Part shown: positions 22,229 through 31,367 of the stretch, in pieces
How positions within the stretch are numbered: the stretch's first letter is position 1
Layout of the letters: each line of letters begins with the position of its first letter
Origin: a virus
Virus record (IMG/VR): IMGVR_UViG_3300032297_000372
Span: 1-64,000 of that record
Reading direction: 5' to 3' (one strand)
DNA length: 64,000 nt
Notes under the pieces: generated by a model
What the model was told of the DNA's origin: nothing
Seen by the model: only the letters and a program-made list of their open reading frames with translations
Databases searched by the model: none
Position numbers and translations under genes: made by a program

Positions 22229-23119
22229 ATGACATCATTTGCAAATCTAAAACGCAATCGTGACAACATGGAAAAACTCACGAAAGCGCTCGAAACAACC
22301 ACACAAAACTCCGAAGGCGGTAAAGACGATGATCGCTTTTGGCAGCCATCAGTAGATAAAGTAGGTAACGGTATGGCCGTTATCCGTTTTCTTCCAGAAT
22401 CTCAAGTTGATGGTGATGATGCATTGCCATGGGTTCGTGTGTTCTCACATGGTTTCCAGGGACCTGGTGGTTGGTTCATCGATAATTGTTTAACTACAAT
22501 CAATCAAAAATGTCCTGTTTGTGACCATAATTCTGGTTTGTGGAATTCAGGCATCGAAGCGAACAAAGAAATCGTTCGTAAACAAAAACGTAAATTAAAT
22601 TATATTGCTAACGTTTATATTGTTTCTGATCCTTCAAATCCCGAAAATGAAGGCAAGGTTAAACTGTTTAAATTTGGTAAGAAGATTTTTGATAAACTTG
22701 ATGAGGCGATGAATCCAGAATTCGCTGATGAATCTCCAATCAACCCATTCGATATGTGGGAAGGTGCAAACTTTAAATTGAAGATTCGTAAAGTTGAAGG
22801 TTATCGTAACTATGACAAATCTGAGTTTGATAAATCAGGTGCTTTATTTGATGATGATGCTAAGTTAGAAGCAATCTGGAAATCTGAACATTCATTGAAA
22901 GAGTTCATTGATCCTAAGTTATTCAAATCTGCTGATAAACTAAAAGAACGTCTTGATAAAGTTTTGGGTGGAGTAACACAAGAATCTGTACCTACATCTG
23001 TTGAACGTAAGTTTGCAGCTGCTGAGGTAGAGGCTACAATACCAAAAGCTAAATCAACTCCTAGTTTAGATGAAGATGATGAATTAGATTACTTCAAATC
23101 TTTAGCTGATAGTGAGTAA
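22229..23119 (+). CDS. 32: Single-stranded DNA-binding protein gp32
   Basis: 296 residues (T4 gp32 is 301). N-terminal basic LKRNRDNMEKL (cooperativity region), zinc site H74, C87, C95, C98 in the same spacing type as T4 (H-x12-C-x7-C-x2-C), an OB-fold core, and an acidic C-terminal tail (DEDDELDYFKSLADSE). Covers single-stranded DNA in replication and repair and contacts gp59 and polymerase. Own promoter and terminator. Confidence 0.95.
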   Translation: MTSFANLKRNRDNMEKLTKALETTTQNSEGGKDDDRFWQPSVDKVGNGMAVIRFLPESQVDGDDALPWVRVFSHGFQGPGGWFIDNCLTTINQKCPVCDHNSGLWNSGIEANKEIVRKQKRKLNYIANVYIVSDPSNPENEGKVKLFKFGKKIFDKLDEAMNPEFADESPINPFDMWEGANFKLKIRKVEGYRNYDKSEFDKSGALFDDDAKLEAIWKSEHSLKEFIDPKLFKSADKLKERLDKVLGGVTQESVPTSVERKFAAAEVEATIPKAKSTPSLDEDDELDYFKSLADSE

Positions 23120-23123
23120 GATT

Positions 23124-23150
23124 AAAAGGAACCGAAAGGTTCCTTTTTTT
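23124..23150. terminator. Bidirectional terminator between convergent units
   Basis: AAAAGGAACC-GAAA-GGTTCCTTTT with a T tract on the plus strand and TTTT on the minus strand. It separates gene 32 (plus) from the tape measure gene (minus). Confidence 0.9.
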
Positions 23151-25291
23151 TAGAAGTTGATACCTGAGAGTTTATAATTTGCTAGTTGTTCTTCACTGTA
23201 TGGTTCAGCAGGTACAGAATCAGAAGAAGTATTGACAACAACATTGGTATCTTTCGCCATGAATGCTGCAATCATTTCATCAAACTTCTTAACCAACGGA
23301 TCGATAAAATTCTTCTCAGCACTTTGAGTAACATCTGAAATTAAACTGTTTTTATTTCCCGCAGAACTTTCCATTGTAGGTCTTGCTGGAAGGCCTTTGA
23401 GGAATTCAGTTGGATCTAATCTAGTGCTCGTGAAAGCGTCACCACTGTATGCTTCGAAATGTAATTGAGGTTTTCCGCTAGCATTTCCAGTATCACCCAT
23501 TTTAGCAATTTGTTGGCCATATGTAACAGATTCTCCATTTTTAACTTGGAATTCACTTATATGACCATATACGGTTGATCCATTTGCACCTTTAATAACG
23601 ATGTATTTACCCATACCATTTTTTTGTTCTTTAAGTTGCACTATGCCATCTTGCATTGCAAAAATTGGATCGCCAATGCTTCCTAGATAATCTACTCCAC
23701 CGTGTTTATATGTTCCTGTTCCTTTAGCATTAGGTCTTTCAGCTCCGAATACATGTGTACCTGTTGGCATTACAGGATTATTTACAGGATGAACTCTTGT
23801 AGGATACTTTTCTTGCGGATACATCTGTTCAGCAGCTTTAAGATTTTCAGATTGTCTTTTAACAACATCAAACTTTTCTAATTCGTGAGTTCCGGATTTA
23901 GCTAAAGCTGCAATTGATAATAACCGGTTGGTATCACTATAAGCTTCATATTCTTTTCTGAAAAAACCAAGATTAAGTTGTCCACCATTTTCTAAAAGTT
24001 GAAAATATCTCAATTCCCTACCAGTCATCTTCGCATAATCAGCAAGCCAATTTCTATTTTCTTCAAAACTAACTGGCGCTGAATCTTTTAAATCTTTATT
24101 ATTTTTAGCATTCAATAATCCAGGTAAATGCGCTAAAGCTAATCCGGTTCTAGCCATTCCTGCCTCGGCACTTCCATATTCTTTAATGAGTCTATCTCGT
24201 TCATGATTATCCCATTCACCTTTAGTTTTTCCAAACAATGCTCCTGTGGTTCCACCTATTAACGTACCTACACCAGGTATTAATGTTCCCAAAACAGCAC
24301 CAATAACACCACCCATAACACTGTATAGTTCTACTCGATTAGAATCTAACCAAATGAGTAGGTAGTTTCTAACATCTTTACTCAAAGCATTCATAATATC
24401 ACCTGTAGTCATCATCGTTGCGGAGACATATTTCATTATAGAAGAATAAGCATTTTTTAAAAATATTACTGTATCTTCTGCAGCATTACGTATTAAATTT
24501 CCAGCTCTATTCAAATTATTACTAAAAAAAGTTGTTTTAAAAGTTTCGTCTAGTTTTCTTGCTATAGCATCTAAAAATCCCTCATCTTCTTTCATACCAA
24601 AAAATTTTCTTATTTTTTCTATAGTATCACCCAGAAAACCATCTAACCCAAAAAATTGTGCCATTCCAGTTAGAGCATCGTTAAATATTTTAGTAAAGTC
24701 TGAAGCTATTTTTCGAAAAGGTAATGCTCTATATAACACTGATGTTAGATAACCTGCACTAAGTAAACCAATAAGTGCTGGTAATAAAAGACGACCTTTA
24801 CTTAATAATCGAAGCACACCCATACCAGCGAACATAGAAGAATTGTTTTCTGAATTATCTTCTGAATCGGATGAACCTCCAAAAATGCTTCCTTTTTTAC
24901 CGGTTCTAGATGCTGAAGGTACAGTCGATGTTTGTCCTGTTGATGACAATGAAGAATCTGATTTATTCTTTGGTGTCAAACCTTGTTTCTTTACCAACAT
25001 CTGAATATTCTGACGCATTATATTCATTTCTTTAGCAATAACAGGCAAGAACATTGAATTTTTTGCAAATACCCGCACACTAGAAGATCCTATAGATTCA
25101 ACAGCGCTAGATTTTTTATCAGACTTTGAACCTATAACTTTATCAAAAAAACTGCCCTTAGAAATACCTAATGATTGTTTAACCGACTTAGCATAAGCCG
25201 AACTAAATCCTGAACGTACATCGTCCAGTGATTTTGCAGTATTAAATGTTTTTGATATATCTTTATAAAATGAATCGGGCAGTTTTGCCAT
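23150..25291 (-). CDS. Tape measure protein with C-terminal M23 peptidase domain
   Basis: 713 residues. Ser-rich N-terminal third with helical LVKKQG segment; hydrophobic segments at 157-190 and 323-354 (Gly-rich zipper) typical of tape measures that enter the membrane. A lysostaphin-type M23 domain at about 505-625 has HGGVD (H530, D534), YGH (H577) and QLHF (Q609, H611). The zinc ligands are kept, but the first His of the usual HxH is Gln. It directly follows gp26/gp51, as tape measures follow their chaperones. T4 gp29 has no such domain; here the peptidase may open the wall during injection. It could alternatively be named a hub lysozyme. Confidence 0.72.
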   Translation of the reverse strand: MAKLPDSFYKDISKTFNTAKSLDDVRSGFSSAYAKSVKQSLGISKGSFFDKVIGSKSDKKSSAVESIGSSSVRVFAKNSMFLPVIAKEMNIMRQNIQMLVKKQGLTPKNKSDSSLSSTGQTSTVPSASRTGKKGSIFGGSSDSEDNSENNSSMFAGMGVLRLLSKGRLLLPALIGLLSAGYLTSVLYRALPFRKIASDFTKIFNDALTGMAQFFGLDGFLGDTIEKIRKFFGMKEDEGFLDAIARKLDETFKTTFFSNNLNRAGNLIRNAAEDTVIFLKNAYSSIMKYVSATMMTTGDIMNALSKDVRNYLLIWLDSNRVELYSVMGGVIGAVLGTLIPGVGTLIGGTTGALFGKTKGEWDNHERDRLIKEYGSAEAGMARTGLALAHLPGLLNAKNNKDLKDSAPVSFEENRNWLADYAKMTGRELRYFQLLENGGQLNLGFFRKEYEAYSDTNRLLSIAALAKSGTHELEKFDVVKRQSENLKAAEQMYPQEKYPTRVHPVNNPVMPTGTHVFGAERPNAKGTGTYKHGGVDYLGSIGDPIFAMQDGIVQLKEQKNGMGKYIVIKGANGSTVYGHISEFQVKNGESVTYGQQIAKMGDTGNASGKPQLHFEAYSGDAFTSTRLDPTEFLKGLPARPTMESSAGNKNSLISDVTQSAEKNFIDPLVKKFDEMIAAFMAKDTNVVVNTSSDSVPAEPYSEEQLANYKLSGINF

Positions 25292-25293
25292 GA

Positions 25294-25491
25294 TTATCTC
25301 TTTCTGTTATTTTTTTCTGCTTCTCGTTGTTGTTTTTCTTTTTCTAAGAAGTTTACCAGTAGCGCCATATATGTTTCTCTTTCCCAAGGTATCATATTCT
25401 CCAATTCAGTCAAACTATATTTGTGATGCTGCATTAATGCAAAGTTTGTCTGAAAGTAGTTTGATAAATTTTCATGGGAAAGAGCTATACG
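25294..25491 (-). CDS. 51: gp51-like baseplate hub assembly/tape measure chaperone frame, probably reached by -1 frameshift
   Basis: A 65-codon frame (RIALSHENLS..., MQHHKYSLTELENMIPWERE...) with the pattern of gp51-like proteins of T4-like phages. Its frame runs upstream into gp26 (ending ...STEFF before R) for several codons to a TAA without any ATG, GTG or TTG. It is in the -1 frame relative to gp26 and continuous through a TTTTTTC site. An internal ATG (25431-25433) would give only 46 residues, losing the conserved first part. I infer a gp26-gp51 fusion made by frameshifting. Confidence 0.72.
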   Translation of the reverse strand, partial: RIALSHENLSNYFQTNFALMQHHKYSLTELENMIPWERETYMALLVNFLEKEKQQREAEKNNRKR

Positions 25492-26216
25492 AAAAAACTC
25501 TGTACTCCTTCGATAGTGATTTTATCTTCATGTCCGCATTTTGAACATTTAAAATCTAAATCTTTTTTTACTTTAGGCATTGAATCAAAAAATTCTTTAA
25601 TTAACTCTAAATGCTTTTGTTGTAGGTTATCGATGAACTCCACCAACTCTTCTTTAGGTACATCTTTACTATGATAAATCTGATCTTTATCAAAAATAAA
25701 ATCTACACAATTTAATAATAGTTCAAAAACCATTTCATTCTCATCCGTAGATTCGAGTTTTCTCATTATCTCAAATGTTGGATATTTTAATACCATACCC
25801 ATATTTTCAGAAATCATTATTTTGTTGGTATGATTCGGACCAAATTCAGGTTTAATATCTAAAACATTCAATTCATAATCTACATGACCTGAACATGTTT
25901 TAATTTCACCCTCACTATCCGTAATCTGATTATTACATTTGTACCGAATACTAACCATTTCGTTTACCGACCTAGCCCGTAGATTCAAGAAAAGAAATTC
26001 TAAATCAAATACAGGTAACGTATCGATATCAACTTCACTCAAAACGCAATTTCTTAAAATCTGTTTAATAGCATCAATCGTTTCTTTGACTTCAGTTCCT
26101 TGTGAAGCCATCAACAATAACTTTTGCTCTTTGACTAAGAACGGTCTAAACTTTACAGTCTTTTTATTAGAAGGTAATATTGCTTCATATACAGGCACAT
26201 CAATTTTTGGTAACAT
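25485..26216 (-). CDS. 26: Baseplate hub protein gp26 (T4 baseplate family)
   Basis: 243 residues (T4 gp26 is 208). N-terminal IDVPVYEAILPSNKKTVKFRPFLVKEQKLLL is the hallmark of the T4 baseplate (gp26) family. Four cysteines in two pairs (YKCNN...KTCSG and KCSKCGHE near the C-terminus) may bind zinc. It may act with gp51 as tape measure chaperone. AGATACT leader with GGAG before the ATG. Confidence 0.85.
   Translation of the reverse strand: MLPKIDVPVYEAILPSNKKTVKFRPFLVKEQKLLLMASQGTEVKETIDAIKQILRNCVLSEVDIDTLPVFDLEFLFLNLRARSVNEMVSIRYKCNNQITDSEGEIKTCSGHVDYELNVLDIKPEFGPNHTNKIMISENMGMVLKYPTFEIMRKLESTDENEMVFELLLNCVDFIFDKDQIYHSKDVPKEELVEFIDNLQQKHLELIKEFFDSMPKVKKDLDFKCSKCGHEDKITIEGVQSFFV
25491..25497 (-). 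other. Putative -1 ribosomal frameshift site TTTTTTC
   Basis: Read on the minus strand in the gp26 frame as T TTT TTC, followed by GTA TAG (the gp26 stop). A slip back of one base puts ribosomes in the gp51-like frame. GGAG lies seven bases upstream, the distance at which an internal ribosome-binding site stimulates -1 slipping in dnaX. Confidence 0.7.
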
Positions 26217-26228
26217 AGTATCTCCAGT

Positions 26229-26963
26229 TTAAAAAATATTTGCTATTGCGCTCTCCAATTGGCCACCTGCAAAAACACGGAATACTGTACCAATGTCATA
26301 CTCACCTGCATATATTGGTCTATATCTTTGATATGAGAATGTTACAGATAAACGATGAAAACCGTCATCAGCCCAACTCAGTGATTGTGCAGCAATAGCT
26401 GTAGGAAATGCGTCAATTAATTCTACGGCATAAACTTGTTTAATATAATCATCATATTGAATAACTTTTATATTTGTTGTGTATCTAGTATCCTCATCAC
26501 GAGGGAAACGTAAGTTGTTTGTATCTGGTGGCATGATTGCTTCCATCCAACGATCAAACAGTTTACGTTCATAGAAATCGTTAGTACATAAAAAACCTAA
26601 GGTTGATTCTGTGTAGTTTGTTTGATATGGAACTTTATATGTGGGACCATATATCTTAACATCACTTGTAGCTAATGACTTAGATGGCAATTCAGCTGTA
26701 TCACATTGTAAACCAAGATAACGTGATATTGAAGGATCACTATAATTTTTAGCATCTGAATTTCCATTAAATGTATTCGTCAAAGTCTCAGCAACAGAAG
26801 TTACAACAGCTCCTGGAATATTTAAGATTGAATCGAATACACTGGCTTCGACAAAGTTACCAATGTATTTTGGAATTGGCAATATCACCATGAAACGGTT
26901 AGGTCTGGCTAAACCACCTTTTCCTTTTACATGTGACAAGAATAAACCTGGTGCGAATGACAT
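26229..26963 (-). CDS. 54: Baseplate tail-tube initiator gp54
   Basis: 244 residues. Tube-like fold pattern shared with gp19: QCDTAELPSKSLATSDVKIYGPTYKVPYQTNY and FYERKLFDRWMEAIMPP, then a beta-rich end. Its size is below T4 gp54 (320). It starts polymerisation of the tail tube on the baseplate. One-base overlap with the preceding gene. Confidence 0.8.
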   Translation of the reverse strand: MSFAPGLFLSHVKGKGGLARPNRFMVILPIPKYIGNFVEASVFDSILNIPGAVVTSVAETLTNTFNGNSDAKNYSDPSISRYLGLQCDTAELPSKSLATSDVKIYGPTYKVPYQTNYTESTLGFLCTNDFYERKLFDRWMEAIMPPDTNNLRFPRDEDTRYTTNIKVIQYDDYIKQVYAVELIDAFPTAIAAQSLSWADDGFHRLSVTFSYQRYRPIYAGEYDIGTVFRVFAGGQLESAIANIF

Positions 26964-27541
26964 TAGAATTTTTTCCTTGATTCGTTGAATACGTGTTCTT
27001 TTGATTTTTTCTCAAAACTCTCTACAGGCAATATAGCAGCTATATCCCATTCATTCGCATTAATCTCTAAGAATCTAGATTTTACATGACTATACAAATA
27101 TCTTTTTATACATGGTGTTGCTTCAAATATACTTGATGCTGATTTAAGAGTTTGATAACTCAAACGCAATCTAGTAGTTTCATCGTACATTTTGTTATTG
27201 GTATATGTACTTAACTTATCCAATAAAATAAATCTTACCTTAGGTTCAACGTAATGTAAATTTAACCCCAGAAAACCATCACCGTATCTTTCGATGGGTA
27301 TAACTAATGGGAATTTATCGTAATACTTTAATTGATCTTTGGTCTTCGGGTCATAATAGTAAAAATACATTCTACCTATTATACTCTGGCTTCTAAGTCT
27401 CTCACGATCACTCATCAACGCACTAGGAGTCGCCTTGAGACTGTTTACCTTTGTTCTTAGCCATGTACGTGCATCTCTCGAACCGTTGATGTATCCAAGT
27501 CTGGAGAGTCTTTGATTTACGTTGTCTATTATAGTTGCCAT
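26963..27541 (-). CDS. 2: DNA end protector-like protein (gp2-like)
   Basis: 192 residues. The segment YYDKFPLVIPIERYGDGFLGLNLHY and the end ANEWDIAAILPVESFEKKSKEHV are conserved in T4-like cyanophages, where the gene is called gp2, the protein that protects genome ends after packaging. Assignment rests on that memory and on the neighbour gp4. No catalytic motif visible. Confidence 0.6.
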   Translation of the reverse strand: MATIIDNVNQRLSRLGYINGSRDARTWLRTKVNSLKATPSALMSDRERLRSQSIIGRMYFYYYDPKTKDQLKYYDKFPLVIPIERYGDGFLGLNLHYVEPKVRFILLDKLSTYTNNKMYDETTRLRLSYQTLKSASSIFEATPCIKRYLYSHVKSRFLEINANEWDIAAILPVESFEKKSKEHVFNESRKKF

Positions 27542-27545
27542 GATC

Positions 27546-27553
27546 TATTTATC
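27546..27553 (-). promoter_or_regulatory. Late promoter variant (GATAAATA), minus strand
   Basis: GATAAATA on the minus strand ends four bases before the ATG of the gp2-like gene (27541). It differs from the consensus only at the first base. The interval 27554-27618 has no other recognisable feature. Confidence 0.5.
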
Positions 27554-27618
27554 TCAACCTCATTATTTACCTGCTTTTTTCGTACTTCGGAGCATAGATA
27601 TTGGTGTCCGGTTTGAAA

Positions 27619-28056
27619 TTAAATACCTAAATCCTTTTCCGTTATTACTTTAAACTTCCAACCTTTATCTATACAGTATTCATTAGCGTATTTCCACTTA
27701 GCCTGATTTACCGCATACGTCATGGCTTCTTTAATAAACTTCTGAGTTTTCTTTCTTTGGGTGGGCATTCTGGTCTGAACTTCTGGTTTTACCTCAAGTA
27801 CATATGTGGTAATCTTGTTATTTTTATCTCTTACCTTAATAATAAAGTCTGGAAAGTACCGATGAACTCTACCGTCAACGGGATTTAGATAAGGAATGAC
27901 CAACTCTTCAGAAGCAAAGTAAACGATGTCTGGATGGTCGTCCAACCACTTTAGGACTAGTAGCTCCCATGAGCTTCTGTAGATCACATTGTCAGGATCA
28001 CCAGCATACTTTTGCCTATTTTTTACTTTATATCTTCCTTGTTTATAATGTGCCAT
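27619..28056 (-). CDS. 4: Head completion protein gp4 (nuclease-like fold)
   Basis: 145 residues (T4 gp4 is 150). Typical pattern: PDNVIYRSSWELLVLKWLD, SEELVIPYLNPVDGRVHRYFPDFI and YVLEVKPEVQT. The E, D, ExK arrangement (SSWE, PDF, EVK) is that of TnsA-like PD-(D/E)XK folds. gp4 finishes heads before tail attachment. Confidence 0.88.
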   Translation of the reverse strand: MAHYKQGRYKVKNRQKYAGDPDNVIYRSSWELLVLKWLDDHPDIVYFASEELVIPYLNPVDGRVHRYFPDFIIKVRDKNNKITTYVLEVKPEVQTRMPTQRKKTQKFIKEAMTYAVNQAKWKYANEYCIDKGWKFKVITEKDLGI

Positions 28057-28080
28057 TTGCGGTAATTTAGAAATTTGTAG

Positions 28081-28088
28081 TATAAATA
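28081..28088 (+). promoter_or_regulatory. T4-type late promoter (TATAAATA)
   Basis: Exact consensus in the divergent gap 28057-28112, 24 bases before the ATG of gp48. It would start the long plus-strand structural unit. Confidence 0.8.
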
Positions 28089-28112
28089 TAGGTATTCAAC
28101 CTAGGATTATGT

Positions 28113-29372
28113 ATGCCAATTTTCAATCTTTTAGATGTTTCCGTTCAGGACAGTAAACGAAACCTGGAGGTAGCATCATCTTCAAATTTCGTTGGTGATT
28201 ATAGTACATCATCTAGAAGATATCCTATCGATGTTGGTACAAGTTCTGACAAAGGACATTATATGGTATTTCATATTAATGTTCAGAAAAAAACTAAGTA
28301 CAATCAAGATTATGAATATTCTTCTGACGAGCCAACTATATTTGCTTCAAGAGCGAGAACAGCAGCAGAAGCTGGAACCTCTACAAGCGTGGCGGATGCT
28401 GGTGGACAAGCATTAGAGACTGGTATTAAACTTGCTGAAGGTACCGGTAAAGCAATACAAAACTATACTTCCGGTTTAGTTAATAACGCAGAGTCATTAT
28501 CAGCTAAACAAAAAGCAATGGCTGGCGGAGCAATCGACACAGCTTCTTCATTTTCTTCAGGCGCTTCTAGTTTTCTAAAAGAATCACGTTCGAATTTAAA
28601 TCAAGCTGGTTTTATGAGAACGATTAGAAGAACTAAAGATACTATTGCATTGTACATGCCAGATACATTGGCATTTACACAAAATCAAAATTATGGTCAA
28701 GTTGGATTTGGTGGAGGACTTCTTGCTGCAGCTGCGGCAGGTGCATCAGCATTAAATAGATTTAAAGGAATGCCTGCTGATAAAATTGCCAATGAACTTG
28801 GACAAAACTTAACTCCATTTTTGGCAGCAGCATTACAAGACCCTCAATTAAAAGCATTAGCTACTGGAGCGTTTGGTACAGTTGTTAATCCTCAATTAGA
28901 AGCAGTTTATACTACACCCGATTTTAGAAGTTTTAGTTTTGAATTTATGTTTTACCCAAGATCGCAAAGAGAAGCTCTAGAAGTGCATGAAATTATTCGA
29001 TTGTTTAAATTTCACCAAGCACCAGAAGTTCTCTCATCTAAATTTGCAGGTGGTGTTGGTGGTTTCTTTTTAGTACCACCTTCTGAATTTGATATTCAAT
29101 TCTATTACAACGGTAGAGAAAATCCAAACATACCTAGAATATCTACATGTGCATTAACTAGCATGTCTGTAGATTATTCACCGAATGGTTTTGCTACATA
29201 TGAAACATTGTCATCGAAACCTACCGTAGGCGGTACAGGTACGCCAGTTGCTATGAGAATGAATTTGCAGTTTAAAGAACTCGAAATACTCACTAAGTCT
29301 AATTTTAGAAAATCTGAAAACCAACAGAATCAAGATGCTGGAATAACTCCTATTCCGAATAACTTTGCGTAG
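28113..29372 (+). CDS. 48: Baseplate tail-tube cap gp48
   Basis: 419 residues (T4 gp48 is 364). C-terminal half has the tube-like, hub-type pattern: FSFEFMFYPRSQREALEVHEII, FFLVPPSEFDIQFYYNG, ISTCALTSMSVDYSPNG and MRMNLQFKELEILTK. A helical Ala/Gly-rich insert sits at about 75-160. gp48 sits on the hub, with gp54 above it. Confidence 0.82.
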   Translation: MPIFNLLDVSVQDSKRNLEVASSSNFVGDYSTSSRRYPIDVGTSSDKGHYMVFHINVQKKTKYNQDYEYSSDEPTIFASRARTAAEAGTSTSVADAGGQALETGIKLAEGTGKAIQNYTSGLVNNAESLSAKQKAMAGGAIDTASSFSSGASSFLKESRSNLNQAGFMRTIRRTKDTIALYMPDTLAFTQNQNYGQVGFGGGLLAAAAAGASALNRFKGMPADKIANELGQNLTPFLAAALQDPQLKALATGAFGTVVNPQLEAVYTTPDFRSFSFEFMFYPRSQREALEVHEIIRLFKFHQAPEVLSSKFAGGVGGFFLVPPSEFDIQFYYNGRENPNIPRISTCALTSMSVDYSPNGFATYETLSSKPTVGGTGTPVAMRMNLQFKELEILTKSNFRKSENQQNQDAGITPIPNNFA

Positions 29373-29377
29373 AAAAA

Positions 29378-30025
29378 ATGGCAAAATTTTACAAATACTA
29401 TCCTAAAACACAATATTATATTGATGAAGAATCCACTTCGGTTGATACTTTAACCAATCTAACAACGTTTTTTAGTTTCGAACAGGATTTTAAAAATAAT
29501 TCAGTGGTGTTTGATACGTATTCAGTACAAGAGAATGAAACACCTGAAATATTAGCACATAAGTTTTATGGCTCATCCGAAAAACATTGGATTATTTTAT
29601 TGATGAACGATATAGTTAATCCATTATCAGATTGGCCTTTACCTTCTACTAGTTTAGAAAAGTATATTGATGTTAAGTATCGTGCAGCTTCTTATGCCAA
29701 TAATTCAAATGTTGGTACAGGCACAACTTGGGCAAGAACTAACACTTACGGTTATTTTGTAACCGAGTCAAAGAAAAACTCTAATAATCAAGTTGTCGAT
29801 TCAGTCACATATCAAGTGAATGCTGCAACTTATGCTAATACATCAACAAACACATCAACATATACATTACAGAGTGGTGATGTATATACATTCTTAGTAA
29901 GTAAAGAAACTAAAACTTATTATCAATATGAAGATGAATTGAACGAATCAAAACGAGAGATTAAAATATTGAAACCTGATTTTGTCGGTACTGTAGATCA
30001 AGAATTTCGTAATATAATGACATGA
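29378..30025 (+). CDS. 53: Baseplate wedge gp53 (LysM-like)
   Basis: 215 residues (T4 gp53 is 196). The LysM-like segment YSVQENETPEILAHKFYGSSEKHWIILLMNDIVNP is the clear signature. A beta-rich, Asn/Thr-rich insert follows at about 105-170. gp53 closes the six wedges around the hub. Confidence 0.85.
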   Translation: MAKFYKYYPKTQYYIDEESTSVDTLTNLTTFFSFEQDFKNNSVVFDTYSVQENETPEILAHKFYGSSEKHWIILLMNDIVNPLSDWPLPSTSLEKYIDVKYRAASYANNSNVGTGTTWARTNTYGYFVTESKKNSNNQVVDSVTYQVNAATYANTSTNTSTYTLQSGDVYTFLVSKETKTYYQYEDELNESKREIKILKPDFVGTVDQEFRNIMT

Positions 30026-31365
30026 GTGAAACTACAATAACACAACCTTCGCAGTTTGTTATAGAAGAACTTTCTATAATAACCAAACGAGAGCAAATAC
30101 TTGATATTACAGCAATGTATGTTGAGATAGATATTTTTGACAGCATCTATTCACCATGTATTACGGGTAGCATTCTTATACAAGATTCGGTTAACTTGTC
30201 TGAGAAATTGTTATTCGATGGTTCTGAAGTATTACGAATGAAGATTAGTAAATCTGAGAACTTTGTGTCGATAGAAAAATCATTTAGAATCTACAAACAA
30301 AGTGAGAGGAAAAACGTATCACAAACAAGTGAAAGTTATATTCTGTATTTCTGTTCAGAAGAGTTGGTCTTGTCTGAACAAATGAAACTATCAAAATCAT
30401 TCACTACAACATACTCTGAGGCTGCACTTAGAATAATGTCTCAGTATTTGGGAATAACGGCAAAGAATTTAGGTGCTTTTAAAGATTCACAAGGTATTAG
30501 AAAAATATCTATACCGACTTTGACCCCATTAGAATCGATACGTTGGTGTGCATCTAAAGCCTTAGATGAAAATCTTTCTCCGTGTTTTTTGTTTTTTGAA
30601 AATCGAGATGGGTATAATTTTACCTCATTGAATCAAATTTACAGCAGACCTAATATTGTCAATGTCAATCTTACAGTAAAAAATTTAAGTGATTCAACTC
30701 AATTTGAACATTTGCGTGGTGTTAAACATTTTGAAGTGAAAAAACAAAATAACTTTTTAGACAATGTTAGAAAAGGTGTATATGCTGGTACATTTATTGG
30801 GTTTGATCCATTAACAAAAACCATAACTGTGGAGAATTTAGATTATGCTGACCATTACAATACTATTCCTAATCATCTTAATAAGAGTCCTTTATTAACA
30901 GAAATAGAGAATCGTGTAGGTTTAAAAAATACAGAAATGTTTAATTCCAAAATTGTAATTCATCCTTTTCAAACATCGAGACGAGATAGTTCTTTTATTA
31001 AAACCGGTGATAGTGAGTCTATTACATTTTTAGAAATGACCGAAAAGATTAAGTTTCAAAGATCCGCAATATTCGACTCTTTGAATACAAGACAAATAAA
31101 AATGGTATTAAATGGTGATTTTGATATAACATGTGGTAGAAGTATTGGTGTATTTGTTCCCACTAGAGGTTATAAATCAGAAGATGAAGATTCTTATGAT
31201 AAATCTTTAACTGGAAACTATTTAATAACTGCAACTAGGCATATACTTAAAGCAAAAAATAACATGCATGAAGTGGTCGTTGAAGCTGTAACAGATTCGA
31301 CTAATTCTACTGAAAATAAAAATGCATATTATTCTAGCTCACGTATGCAAACTATATCAGGTTAA
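30022..31365 (+). CDS. 27: Baseplate hub subunit gp27-like
   Basis: 447 residues (T4 gp27 is 391). Shared features with hub proteins of T4-like marine phages: IVEIDIFDSIYSPCITGSILIQD-type N-terminal barrel, TPLESIRWCASKAL in the centre, and SLTGNYLITATRHILK at the C-terminus. Its trimer would carry the spike. ATGA overlap with gp53. Confidence 0.75.
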   Translation: MSETTITQPSQFVIEELSIITKREQILDITAMYVEIDIFDSIYSPCITGSILIQDSVNLSEKLLFDGSEVLRMKISKSENFVSIEKSFRIYKQSERKNVSQTSESYILYFCSEELVLSEQMKLSKSFTTTYSEAALRIMSQYLGITAKNLGAFKDSQGIRKISIPTLTPLESIRWCASKALDENLSPCFLFFENRDGYNFTSLNQIYSRPNIVNVNLTVKNLSDSTQFEHLRGVKHFEVKKQNNFLDNVRKGVYAGTFIGFDPLTKTITVENLDYADHYNTIPNHLNKSPLLTEIENRVGLKNTEMFNSKIVIHPFQTSRRDSSFIKTGDSESITFLEMTEKIKFQRSAIFDSLNTRQIKMVLNGDFDITCGRSIGVFVPTRGYKSEDEDSYDKSLTGNYLITATRHILKAKNNMHEVVVEAVTDSTNSTENKNAYYSSSRMQTISG

Positions 31366-31367
31366 AA

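Noticed and set aside
25290-25674. Plus-strand frames opposite gp51/gp26
   Set aside because: They lie opposite conserved minus-strand genes and lack homology or ribosome-binding sites.
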